DNA of 64,000 nucleotides from a bacterium (GCA_016932385.1 JAFGCY010000005.1:1-64000), one strand, 5' to 3'. Shown: positions 35,773 to 43,879, counted from the first letter of the stretch. Notes: generated from the letters alone by a model not told the origin. Made by a program: numbers and translations.

Positions 35773-35868
35773 GATTGGCGCGCGACGCGCTGAGCAGTGG
35801 GGGGCGCGGCGGATGGGTGTACGCGCAAGTTGGCGCGGGACGCACTCAGTAGTGGGGCGCGGTCATCC
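35773..35868 (+). repeat. Imperfect direct repeat, period about 57 bp
   Basis: TTGGCGCGCGACGCGCTGAG at 35775 and TTGGCGCGGGACGCACTCAG at 35832, each continued by (C/T)AGTGGGG(G)GCGCGG. Two tandem copies in the non-coding space between the secreted protein and tRNA-Ser. The rest of 35739-36014 holds only GC-rich palindromic text and the tRNA promoter. Confidence 0.5.
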
Positions 35869-35995
35869 GCACCGCGCCGGTTGCGCAATCCAGCTTCTCG
35901 GTTCTTGCCCTGCACAATGCCTGCCGCTAGAAAGCCGGGCGTCCCGCCCTGGGCCGGGTCCCGGCAGCGCTACGGCATGTCGCGGGTCGAACTGA

Positions 35996-36001
35996 TATAA
36001 T
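35996..36001 (+). promoter_or_regulatory. -10 box of tRNA-Ser
   Basis: TATAAT ending 13 nt before the mature tRNA 5' end. Confidence 0.6.
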
Positions 36002-36014
36002 CTCTGTCCGATCC

Positions 36015-36101
36015 GGAGAGGTGACCGAGCGGCTTAAGGTGCACGCCTGGAAAGCGTGTGTGCGGTAACACGTACCGAGGGTTCGAATCCCTCCCTCTCC
36101 G
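36015..36101 (+). tRNA. tRNA-Ser (anticodon GGA)
   Basis: A 7-bp acceptor stem, GGAGAGG (36015-36021) with CCTCTCC (36094-36100), and discriminator G. Anticodon stem CACGC/GCGTG (42-46 and 54-58) with loop CTGGAAA, anticodon GGA at 36049-36051. A long variable arm (class II), then the T arm GAGGG-TTCGAAT-CCCTC. CCA is not encoded. Confidence 0.96.
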
Positions 36102-36665
36102 TTTCGACAGACGCACCCCACTGCCCTCATGCCCCGCCTGAATAATCATGCACCTGCGCGCACCATTAAGAAATGTTCGGCTCCTGACTTTCTTAACGCC
36201 GAAGTTCTTAGGCCATTTGGCCGTTTTTAGCATTTTGCCCACCATGGCCAGCCCGGTTTTGCCAGCCCGGGCTCTCTTTCGCCGATTTTCTGCCATAAAG
36301 GGTTGTATATTCGCGCTTCCTGGCTGTATGATACAAAGCGCTAGGTTACTGTTTTCGTGACATTGTACGGATGGACGGGAAAAGTGAATTCAGCATATGC
36401 AGCATGTCTGCATAGGGGACGTTATGAATAGCCAGGCTGCATTAGGCCAGCTGACAGGCCGGGCCTATGGATCAGCCGTTGATCCGCTGGGAGTCCGGAG
36501 ATGTGAATGCGGGTATACGAGTCCTGGCAATTACTTCGGAAGGTGTCCTGGATCCATGAGATATACAGGAGTATTAACTGTCCTGCTTGTCGGTTAACTA
36601 TAGATGCAATGTAAACAGTCTCTTAGACTATAGATCAGTGGATTGCTTCAAATTGGGGAAAAACT
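36102..36665. other. AT-rich transition next to tRNA-Ser, no clear gene
   Basis: GGCC-ATTT-GGCC followed by GTTTTTA (36211-36228) could terminate the tRNA transcript. An imperfect AGCCCGG/CCGGGCT inverted repeat lies near 36253-36276. Base composition falls from GC-rich at 36100 to clearly AT-richer by 36300. A 66-codon frame (36397-36597) has no support. I see no integrase remnant and no copy of the tRNA 3' end. Confidence 0.5.
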
Positions 36666-39600
36666 ATGGATACATCAGCATTTTTAGTAAATGGAACAGA
36701 TATAGATAGGTGGGCAGCGGATAGTATAATTGCGGAGTCACACCTTCCAGTGTTGGTTCGGAAGCTCATTAGAGCCTCTTGCCCTTCAGCAATAATTCAG
36801 CAGTTCAGAGATGAGAAAGGGATTTACTTACCCGGATGGGACGGAATTGTAGAGACACCAACGGGCGGTGCACAAATCCCGGCAGGGAAGTCAGTGTGGG
36901 AACTCAGTGTTAGAGGAGACTGCCAGCAAAAGGCAGAAGAGGACTACCAAACACGAACCACCAAGCCTCTCGATGAAGACCCAAGCCAGTGTTGCTTGAT
37001 TCTAGTTACAGCTAGAAAATGGCCTAAGAAGGATGCTTGGCAGAAATCCAAAATGGCCGAAGGTAAATGGCGCGACATAAAGGTCTACGATGCAGATGAT
37101 CTTGCTCAATGGCTCGAATCTTTTAGGGCAGTTCACCTGGAGTTTTCAACGATGTTGGGCAAAGCTCCATACGGAGTTAGAGTTTTAAAAGACTACTGGC
37201 ATGATTGGTCACATGCCACAACCCTGCCGATTACTCCGCAGCTATTACTTGCAGGTAGACAAGACGCAGCCAAGAAAGTAATTAATTGGCTCGCTGGTAA
37301 CTACACAAATCTCAACTTACAAGCTGATACACCAAGTGAAGCAATAGCCTTTCTAGCCGCAGTCATTATGACTTTGCCATCTGACGATAGAGAGCTGGCC
37401 TTTAGCAAAGCACTGGTTGTTGAGGACAACGCATCTTGGCGACAACTAATTGTACGGGATGAGCAGCTCATCCTAGTTGCACATCAGCCAGATCGCAACA
37501 GCATCAATATAAACCTTGATGGTAGCAAGCACTTGGTTTTCATACCGCTAGGACCTGCTGAAAGGGCAGGCGAAGATGACATCATATTGCCACGAGTTAG
37601 CTATCTAGGTGTAAGGGAGATTCTGGAAAGCGTCGGAGTGAAAGGAAATGTCGATGAGCTAGCACAGACCATGAGACACAGCCTTGGAGCATTTCGCCGG
37701 TTGCTTGCCAAGAATAAAGTGATATTGATCCCAGAATGGGCCAAGACACCTAATGCAGCTCTGATCCCAGCCATACTACTAACGCAATGGGAGGACAGCA
37801 ACGAGCATGACAAAGGTGCTATCGAAAGACTTAGTGGCAATAAGTATTCACAAACGTTGGAAGTACTTAAAACCTTGTCACGAATCTCAGATCCACCTGT
37901 ACGCGTGCACGGGAACATCTGGAGAATCGTCTCACCCCAGGATTCATGGGAGCTTATTGCATCTCAGCTAGTTGACAGGAGTCTTCTGAAAGCCTTTGAA
38001 GAGCTAGCTCTTGAAATTCTTAACGAAATCGATCCGAAATGGGAACTGACCGGAAATGATAGGATGATGGCAAGCGTTTCCGGGGCAATCCCCCAGTACT
38101 CGCACACATTACGCTACGGAATGGCAAGAGCACTTGCTTTGATGGGCTCCAACCAAGAACTAAGCTCTATAGATGGCGAGGTTTATTCTGCTTGGGCAGC
38201 AGCAATCATTAGGAAGCTTTTTAAGGAATCGAAATCGTGGCAGTTTTGGGCATCTCACTATCACACTCTATCTCTCTTAGCTGAAGCTGCCCCAGACGAG
38301 TTCTTAGATGCAATAACCAGAGACTTGAGAGATGATAGCCCTTCCACAGCGGAGCTATTTAGAGAAGAAGAGGATGACTTCTTGACTGCTTCGCCGCACT
38401 GTGGGTTGCTGTGGGCATTAGAAGTACTCGCCTGGAGTCCGGACTACCTATCTTCTGCCGCCTTAGCGTTGGCAAAACTGGTAGCCCTCGATCCAGGTGG
38501 CAGTTTAGCTAATCGCCCACTTAACAGTCTGCAACGAATCTTCTGCAACTGGCATCCTTACACGAGCGCCAGCTTGGAAGAGAGATTGCAGGTACTTGAA
38601 TTACTGTATATAAAAGAACCGGCAGTTGTTTGGGAGCTGCTGTTAAGTCTGCTACCTAGTGTCTCCTCGATGGTTCACAACGCACAAATGCCCCACTATA
38701 GGGATTGGGTACCAGAAAGCCTGGGAACTATTACGTACGGAGAAATTTGGGAAACGACCTCAAAAGCAGTTTCTTGGCTTTTAAAGTTGGTTGATACAGA
38801 TGTAGATCGATGGTGTCAGCTCCTAAGCTACGTTGTGAGACTATCAGATGAAGACTCTGTAACAATAGTGGACAAACTACTGTTGAGAGATAATGAAATC
38901 TCTGATTCTGAGAAGCGTTGGCAAATCTGGAGTACCGCTAATAAGCAACTTGCCCTTCTTGATAAGCGGGAAGCAGGCGCAGCTAGCAAGGGCAAACATC
39001 AAACCACATTACTAGAGTCAGTCCGTGATACGTTTAACCCTTCGGAGGATGCTGATTCTGCTAGGTGGTTATTCTGCAATCAGGCATGGTTAGAGTTAAA
39101 GGACACGGAGTATCCTGAATACAAAGACAAAGATACTCGCATTCAGGAGCTACGTCTTGAAGCAGTGAAAAAGCTTTGGCAGAAACTGAGTTGGGAAGGT
39201 GTCCTTGAACTCGCGGGAAAGGTGAACAGCCCAAATGCTCTTGGCTGGACAGCTGGTGTTGGCTTGAAGTCAGTTGAAGACGAAGCTAAGACGTTAGAAT
39301 CCTGGATAAGCTCTGAAATCAAACACCTCCGCGAATTTGGATTAGGATACATTGGAGGTAGGATCAATCAAGTTGGCCAAGCCTGGGTGATCGATCTGCT
39401 AACTTCACGCTCATCGGGCGATAGGAGTTGTCAGTTTAAAGTTGAACTGATTAAGTTCCTGCCATTTAATGCAGCAACTTGGGACTTGCTTGAGAAAGAT
39501 CAACAAGAGGTTGGAACGCTCTATTGGCAAAGTGTTTGGCCATTTGGTAAGTCTGCTTCACAGGAGGAGTACGAAAGAGCAATAGATGAACTAGAGAAAT

Positions 39601-40478
39601 GCGAAAGGTATCTGTCGGCTTTAGAGTATATCCGAGACCAGCAAAGATACGATCATTTGGAATTTCCGGCAGACAAGGCAATTTATCTCCTGTTTGCTTT
39701 GGCAAATAACCCACCGAGTATTGAGAGCTCGAATGAAAAGGTAATGCTGGACTACACAGTAGGAGAGATAATTCGCGCCCTGTGCGAGTCAAATCTTGTT
39801 GATTCCTCGGTTATCGCAAAATTGCAGTATGCGTATCTTCCAATCTATGCACATGGTCGTCAAAAACCAATGGAGCTATTCAGACTTCTTGGTGATAAGC
39901 CAGCGGTTTTCATGGAAGTCCTCCGTGGTGCTTACAAACGGAAAGACGATGGACGTAAGGAGCAAAAGGCGGATAGTACATCAAAAGCTAACGCACGACA
40001 CAACTGGAATGTGTTACATGAATGGTCGCTGCCGCCTGGATGCGCTGGTGATGGCAGCGTAGATTCATCAAAGCTGCAGTCTTGGGTGCGCGAGGTTAGA
40101 GAGCTAGCTGAAAAGGAAGATCTAAAAGTTCCCTGCGACGCAGCAATTGGACGTGTGTTAGCGCACATGCCTATCGGTGCAGATGGTGTTTGGCCCCATG
40201 AAGCTCTCAGAGACCTTATTCAGGAAATGTCTTGTGAATCACTTGAGAACGAACTTTACTGCGGGATATTGAACACCAGAGGTATGGTTTCAAAGAGCTT
40301 GGGTGAAGGTGGAAAGCAGGAACGGGTTTTATCTGATAAATACACCCAGTATGCTGACAAACTAAGGAGCCGGTGGCCTAGAATCTCAGCAGTACTTCGA
40401 GGTGTTGCCAAAAGCTACAAGCTTCAGGCTAAGAGAGAGGATGAACGTAGTACTTTGGAAGAAGACGGTATTTTTTAG
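36666..40478 (+). CDS. Large putative nuclease-helical defence-type protein in an AT-rich island
   Basis: 1270 residues. GGGGA lies about 8 nt before the ATG. Residues 57-150 carry GWDG, then AGKSVWELS (E79), QKAEEDYQTRT (K89), LVTARKWPKKDAW and a WRDIKVYDADDLAQWLES end. This block looks like a PD-(D/E)XK restriction-type fold with Asp59, Glu79 and possibly Lys89 as the site, the lysine being displaced from its usual place. The middle (190-310) has an NTPase-like layout (QADTPSEAIAFLAAVI) without a Walker A GxGKT. The rest is helical and leucine-rich. The gene is AT-rich beside GC-rich neighbours and lies next to a tRNA. I recognise the N-terminal pattern as recurring in large uncharacterised proteins; a defence role is an inference. 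Confidence 0.7.
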   Translation: MDTSAFLVNGTDIDRWAADSIIAESHLPVLVRKLIRASCPSAIIQQFRDEKGIYLPGWDGIVETPTGGAQIPAGKSVWELSVRGDCQQKAEEDYQTRTTKPLDEDPSQCCLILVTARKWPKKDAWQKSKMAEGKWRDIKVYDADDLAQWLESFRAVHLEFSTMLGKAPYGVRVLKDYWHDWSHATTLPITPQLLLAGRQDAAKKVINWLAGNYTNLNLQADTPSEAIAFLAAVIMTLPSDDRELAFSKALVVEDNASWRQLIVRDEQLILVAHQPDRNSININLDGSKHLVFIPLGPAERAGEDDIILPRVSYLGVREILESVGVKGNVDELAQTMRHSLGAFRRLLAKNKVILIPEWAKTPNAALIPAILLTQWEDSNEHDKGAIERLSGNKYSQTLEVLKTLSRISDPPVRVHGNIWRIVSPQDSWELIASQLVDRSLLKAFEELALEILNEIDPKWELTGNDRMMASVSGAIPQYSHTLRYGMARALALMGSNQELSSIDGEVYSAWAAAIIRKLFKESKSWQFWASHYHTLSLLAEAAPDEFLDAITRDLRDDSPSTAELFREEEDDFLTASPHCGLLWALEVLAWSPDYLSSAALALAKLVALDPGGSLANRPLNSLQRIFCNWHPYTSASLEERLQVLELLYIKEPAVVWELLLSLLPSVSSMVHNAQMPHYRDWVPESLGTITYGEIWETTSKAVSWLLKLVDTDVDRWCQLLSYVVRLSDEDSVTIVDKLLLRDNEISDSEKRWQIWSTANKQLALLDKREAGAASKGKHQTTLLESVRDTFNPSEDADSARWLFCNQAWLELKDTEYPEYKDKDTRIQELRLEAVKKLWQKLSWEGVLELAGKVNSPNALGWTAGVGLKSVEDEAKTLESWISSEIKHLREFGLGYIGGRINQVGQAWVIDLLTSRSSGDRSCQFKVELIKFLPFNAATWDLLEKDQQEVGTLYWQSVWPFGKSASQEEYERAIDELEKCERYLSALEYIRDQQRYDHLEFPADKAIYLLFALANNPPSIESSNEKVMLDYTVGEIIRALCESNLVDSSVIAKLQYAYLPIYAHGRQKPMELFRLLGDKPAVFMEVLRGAYKRKDDGRKEQKADSTSKANARHNWNVLHEWSLPPGCAGDGSVDSSKLQSWVREVRELAEKEDLKVPCDAAIGRVLAHMPIGADGVWPHEALRDLIQEMSCESLENELYCGILNTRGMVSKSLGEGGKQERVLSDKYTQYADKLRSRWPRISAVLRGVAKSYKLQAKREDERSTLEEDGIF

Positions 40479-40761
40479 TCTCCCCTTGAACTGCTATCTT
40501 AGTGAAGTACTTGTCTAGGCTGTTTGCTTTGAAGTATTCCAATCCGCGGGTCCAGAAGGATAATGATATCCAATTTAACCGGTTTGACGGCTGGTGGCGT
40601 AACCCATGCTGATTCAAATACGCAGCCGAATTCATATCCAAGACGCACTCATTCGCCGACAAGCCCCAGGCATGTATGGACTCACAGCTTAGCTCCCCCC
40701 CTGCTACAATCCCCCTCACATCACATCGCGCGGGGATCGCCAAGCTTTACAGGAGGCTTAC
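40479..40761. other. Right border of the AT-rich island and promoter of the DinB-like gene
   Basis: Composition returns to GC-rich around 40600-40700. TACAAT (40704-40709) is a likely -10 box for the next gene, with a leader of about 50 nt. No gene, terminator or repeat of the tRNA end is seen. A minus-strand frame (40429-40743) crosses the composition boundary and looks random. Confidence 0.45.
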
Positions 40762-41268
40762 ATGTTCCACACGGCTGACGAGTTCATCGATTTCTACGGC
40801 TGGGAGAGCGCCTGCACCGGGCGCGTGCTGGCGGCCCTGACGCCCGCGGCGCTGACGCTGGCCAAGGCCGAGGGGCATCCGACGCTCGGCGAGATCGCCT
40901 GGCACATCGCCGCCGCGCCGCTGTACATCATGTCCCAGGCCGGCTACGACCTGCCCACGCCGCAAAGCTTCTTCGCCGACGGCGCCGGGCCCGACGGCCG
41001 CACGCCCGCCAGCCTGACGCCCGCGCTGATCGCCGCGACGCAGAAGGACATCGCCGCTCGCGTGCTGGCGCAGTCCAAGGCCAAGTCCGCGGACGATCTG
41101 AAGCAGGTCTTCCACGTGTTCGGGGCCTACGACTGGGCGCTGAGCCAGATGATGCAGGCGCTGATCGCGCACGAGATCCACCACCGCGGGCAGCTGAGCG
41201 TGCTGATGCGCCAGGCCGGCCTGGTGGTGCCGCCGATCTACGGCCCGAGTTACGAGCAAACTAAGTAG
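40762..41268 (+). CDS. DinB-family four-helix protein
   Basis: 168 residues. AGGAGG stands 8 nt before the ATG. DinB/YfiT-type metal ligands are present: GEIAWHIA (first His) and HEIHHRGQLSVLMRQAG (the HxxxH pattern and the conserved RGQL). The family covers thiol transferases and metal-dependent enzymes of unknown substrate, often tied to bacillithiol or stress. The TAG stop is supplied by the GTAG of a REP-like hairpin. Confidence 0.82.
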   Translation: MFHTADEFIDFYGWESACTGRVLAALTPAALTLAKAEGHPTLGEIAWHIAAAPLYIMSQAGYDLPTPQSFFADGAGPDGRTPASLTPALIAATQKDIAARVLAQSKAKSADDLKQVFHVFGAYDWALSQMMQALIAHEIHHRGQLSVLMRQAGLVVPPIYGPSYEQTK

Positions 41269-41355
41269 AGCAAGCCCCCGTGCTTGCGTCGACCAACTCG
41301 CGCAACCAGGGGCGATTGCGCTACTAGTCTGGTAGAGCAAGCCCCCGTGCTTGCG
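41265..41355. repeat. Cluster of three GTAG-headed REP-like hairpins
   Basis: GTAG (41265-41268) + A + GCAAGC-CCCCGT-GCTTGC; on the minus strand GTAG (41324-41321) + CGCAA...TTGCG; GTAG (41332-41335) + A + the same GCAAGC hairpin. The two outer units are identical over 22 bp, with the inner unit inverted between them. The same units recur at 61457 and 62506-62583. Confidence 0.7.
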
Positions 41356-41358
41356 TGA

Positions 41359-41491
41359 ATTAGTGAAAGTAGAAAGTTAAAGTAGAAAGTGTCGGTGGAA
41401 AGTCTCGCGCTGGTTAGGCATCGAAGCGTGGGATAGTGCAGGTGGCGCTGCAAGACCCCCGCTTTCACTTTCCACTTTCCACTTTTACTTG
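41359..41491. repeat. Intergenic inverted-repeat element, copy B
   Basis: The left arm has AGTGAAAGTAGAAAGTTAAA and the right arm CTTTCACTTTCCACTTTCCA...TTACTTG, inverted copies about 30 bp long around a unique centre of about 70 bp. Same family as 11878-11987 and 61480-61599. No coding capacity. Confidence 0.55.
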
Positions 41492-41519
41492 TTGAACGCG
41501 GCCCACGCGGGCGCAAATA

Positions 41520-41633
41520 AATCCGGCGCCGGGGACGGCGCCGCTACGGGCGGTCCACGCGGGCGTGGACCCTACCGGGGAATTGCCAGGGCCGCTACTG
41601 GCGGCATCCCGCCAGCAGCGGGACCGCCGCTAC
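41520..41633 (-). repeat. Array of GTAG-headed REP-like hairpins
   Basis: On the minus strand: GTAGCGGCGGTCCCGC.. hairpin (41633-41600), a short GTAGCGGCCCTGG unit, GTAGGGTCCACG...CGTGGACC (41575-41552), and GTAGCGGCGCCG...CGGCGCCGGATT (41547-41520). Four hairpins of different sequence share the GTAG head and orientation. The first GTAG gives the TAG stop of the gene at 41630. Confidence 0.65.
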
Positions 41634-42151
41634 TCTTCTAATGCGTAGATCAGGGCGGCGGTGAGTTTGATCACGTCGCCGTCGGCGCCCTCCAGGCGCG
41701 CGTAGAGCATCTCCGCCAGGCGTTGGAAGATGTGGTAGCCGATCACCTGGTCGCGCTGCATTAGGTCCCGCAGCGCCGCCGAGTCGATCCGGTAGAGCGC
41801 GCAGTCCGAGGCGCAGCGCACCGTCGCGTTGCGCTCGGTCTGGCCGACCAGCGCCGCCTCGCCCAGCGGCGGATGGTGCTCGGCGGTGATCGTCGTCAGG
41901 ATGCGCTCCTCGGTGTCGACGTGCTCCAGGTGCGGCAGCTCCAGCTTCTTGGAGATGCTCACCTCGCCCTTGAGCAGGATGTAGAACCCGCGGGCCTCGG
42001 CCCCCTCGCGGATCACGTAATCGCGCTTCTCCATCCACATAAGCTCGCAGAGCCGCGCGACCTCGGTCAGCTGTGCCTCGTCCAGGTCGCAGAACAGCCG
42101 GACGTCCTTCAGGTTGCGCACGCATTTCTCAATGTTGAGTTCTTCAGTCAC
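41630..42151 (-). CDS. Cyclic-nucleotide-binding domain protein
   Basis: 173 residues, essentially a single cNMP-binding jelly roll: FCDLDEAQLTEVARLC, DYVIREGAEARGFYILLKGEVSI, then PLGEAALVGQTERNATVRC, which matches the phosphate-binding cassette (xFGExALL....RxATVxA), and a C-helix QRLAEML. No DNA-binding domain. Its start overlaps the stop of the potassium channel gene by 8 bp, so the two polypeptides are likely made together. It looks like the detached ligand sensor of that channel. Confidence 0.88.
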   Translation of the reverse strand: MTEELNIEKCVRNLKDVRLFCDLDEAQLTEVARLCELMWMEKRDYVIREGAEARGFYILLKGEVSISKKLELPHLEHVDTEERILTTITAEHHPPLGEAALVGQTERNATVRCASDCALYRIDSAALRDLMQRDQVIGYHIFQRLAEMLYARLEGADGDVIKLTAALIYALEE

Positions 42152-43397
42152 CGCCTTCCTCCACGGGGAAGATCACGATCGCGCTGTCCTCCGCCGCGAT
42201 CAGGTGGTGGGGCCCGGGGTTGAGGTAATGCAGGTGCTGGCTGGATCCCTGGCCGCGGCCGGCGCTTTCGAAGGTCTTGATGATGAAGTCGTCGATGCCG
42301 CGCGACTCGCCGGAGAGCACGTCTTGGATGCTCAGCTGGCGCCGCTCCTGGATCAGTCCCAAGAGGATCCAGTGCTTTTCGGTCAGCCAGTGGATCGCCA
42401 GGTCCTTGAAGGTTTTGCCGACGAACTCGCGCGGGATCGGCGCTGTCCAGATCTCGTTGCCCGAGCCGAAGGTCAGGGCGTCCTTCAACGACGAGTCCAG
42501 GCCCGGCGTCAGCGCCGCCGCCGTGATCATGAAGCTGTCCAGCTCGCCGGAGACGATCACGCGGTTGGCGCCCGCGCGCCGCAGGTGGCCGCGATAGGAG
42601 GTGGCGAAGCATTCGGCGACGATGCGCAGGTTCGGCCCCAACTCGCGCAGGGCCAGCACCGCCAGCACCGCCTTCTCGTCGCTGCGCATCAGGCTGTCCA
42701 GGCTGTAGCTGATCAGCACCAGCGCCACCCGCGCATAACGGGCGTTGGCGCGCGACAGCACCGGCACGCTGGTGTAGGGCCCGCGCACGAAGTGCAGGTC
42801 GAGCTGCGGGAACTGCTGGCCCAGGTTCTCGAAGTGGTCCTGCTCCAGGTCGCCGGCGATCACCACCGGCTGCCGTTCGCCCAGGTCCTGCAAACCGGCC
42901 AGGATATTGAGGCCGTTGTTGTTCCAGCCGCAGATGACAATGTGGTTTCTGAAGTTGAGCTGCTCCAAACCGCGTTCCCCCTTGATCTTTTTCGACACGT
43001 AGATCGACGTGATCGTCGCGCCGACCAGGGGCATCAATGCCATAAAGGATAGCAGCATCACCACGGATGCCGCGCGCGCGGCGGGCGTCACCGGCGCCAG
43101 ATCGCCGTAGCCCACCGTCGTGATGCTGACGATGCTCCAGTACAGCGCATCGAAATAGCCGTGCACCTGGGGATTGCGCCCCACCTCGCTTAAGAAAAAC
43201 ACCAGGCTGCCCGCCAGCATCAGGACCAGCAGCCAGGCCACCAGCACGGTCAGCTTTTCCTCGCGGGCCAGCTTGACGACCTCGATCAGATCCCGGCCCA
43301 GCCGGCCGATCCGCAGCCGGAGCAGCATCAGCGGCGAGTGATTGCCGTTGTTGACCGGCTTGACTCCCAACCGTGCCGCCATCCGCTGTTGGGCCAT
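42144..43397 (-). CDS. Two-TM potassium channel with RCK (TrkA-N) domains
   Basis: 417 residues. First membrane helix TVLVAWLLVLMLAGSLVFFL, pore loop with selectivity filter TTVGYGD (93-99), second helix RAASVVMLLSFMALMPLVGA, then NHIVICGWNNNGLNILAGL, a Rossmann RCK nucleotide site, and a further C-terminal RCK-C-like region (PREFVGKTFKDLAIHWL). Potassium efflux gated by cytosolic ligand is the family role. The ATG lies 6 nt after a perfect TATAAT, so the mRNA is probably leaderless. Confidence 0.92.
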   Translation of the reverse strand: MAQQRMAARLGVKPVNNGNHSPLMLLRLRIGRLGRDLIEVVKLAREEKLTVLVAWLLVLMLAGSLVFFLSEVGRNPQVHGYFDALYWSIVSITTVGYGDLAPVTPAARAASVVMLLSFMALMPLVGATITSIYVSKKIKGERGLEQLNFRNHIVICGWNNNGLNILAGLQDLGERQPVVIAGDLEQDHFENLGQQFPQLDLHFVRGPYTSVPVLSRANARYARVALVLISYSLDSLMRSDEKAVLAVLALRELGPNLRIVAECFATSYRGHLRRAGANRVIVSGELDSFMITAAALTPGLDSSLKDALTFGSGNEIWTAPIPREFVGKTFKDLAIHWLTEKHWILLGLIQERRQLSIQDVLSGESRGIDDFIIKTFESAGRGQGSSQHLHYLNPGPHHLIAAEDSAIVIFPVEEGGD

Positions 43398-43403
43398 AAA
43401 GCC

Positions 43404-43409
43404 ATTATA
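43404..43409 (-). promoter_or_regulatory. -10 box of the channel operon, leaderless
   Basis: TATAAT on the minus strand, 6 nt before ATG 43397. Confidence 0.6.
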
Positions 43410-43487
43410 TTTGAATCCGTTACCGTTTCACAGCAACATTCGCGGATGTAAGTCAGTTTTAAACATTTCATCACCGCCTGCCAGAAA

Positions 43488-43516
43488 TTGCCGCATTGTG
43501 GATAGTGTGTTATTAT
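43488..43516 (+). promoter_or_regulatory. Promoter of the candidate small RNA
   Basis: TTGCCG (43488-43493), 17-nt spacer, TATTAT (43511-43516). It has the best -35/-10 spacing I found in the window, and transcription would start near 43523. Confidence 0.5.
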
Positions 43517-43521
43517 CTCTA

Positions 43522-43660
43522 ACGCGGCCAGGGGCAAAACGGCCGGATAAGGCGGAAGTTATGCACGTCTTTATCCAAAACGCCCCACCAAAACAGAGAC
43601 TACACCGCTCAAGGCGGAAAAATGAGGGGCAAAGTCCCACCTTAGGGTGGGGCTTTTTTA
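43522..43660 (+). ncRNA. Candidate structured small RNA or riboswitch-like leader
   Basis: About 140 nt between a promoter and a strong terminator, with no open frame. A nested stem is visible: GGGGC-AAAAC...GGATAA pairs with TTATCC-AAAAC-GCCCC, leaving a 20-nt apical region; then CCGC-TCAAG-GCGG; then the terminator. The terminator ends 220 nt before the next gene (ATG 43880), so it could be a free RNA or an attenuated leader. It does not show the SRP, tmRNA, RNase P or GEMM signatures I know. Confidence 0.4.
43634..43660 (+). terminator. Strong rho-independent terminator
   Basis: GTCCCACC (43634-43641), TTAG loop, GGTGGGGC (43646-43653), then TTTTTTA. No gene on this strand precedes it within the preceding 235 nt. 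Confidence 0.8.
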
Positions 43661-43879
43661 TTCCTGCAACCGTCTCGGCCAGCCACCGCGCATTCTCCGC
43701 GCCTTACTCCTCCATCCGCGGTTCCTCGGCGTGTTAACGGATCCGGTGGATACTTTGCCCATTGCACGTGGAAACCCGCGCATACGAATGCACGCGATAT
43801 CCACGCCAATCCACAGGTTGTTTATCCGCCAATTCTGCTATCATTACTCAGGGAATCGTTGATCCTATTGGGGTGCTCT

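Noticed and set aside
35970-36296. A minus-strand frame of 108 codons over tRNA-Ser
   Set aside because: Its RDSNPRYVLPHTRFPGVHLK text is the well-known artefact of translating the antisense of a tRNA-Ser gene.
36397-36597. A 66-codon plus-strand frame upstream of the island gene
   Set aside because: No ribosome site, no recognisable pattern, and low confidence in codon use; it may be chance.
40429-40743. A 104-codon minus-strand frame at the island border
   Set aside because: It spans the composition boundary, overlaps the end of the large island gene, and shows no motif or ribosome site.
40479-40761. An attR copy of the tRNA-Ser 3' end
   Set aside because: GTTCGAATCCCTCCCTCTCC or close variants are not present between 40479 and 40761.
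41265-41633. A CRISPR array, considered because of repeated hairpins
   Set aside because: Units differ in sequence, lie in both orientations and lack regular spacers; no cas genes are near.
43522-43660. SRP RNA, tmRNA, RNase P RNA or a GEMM riboswitch
   Set aside because: The conserved GGAAGGAAGC-type loop, tmRNA and RNase P cores and GEMM core are not found; length also disagrees for tmRNA and RNase P.
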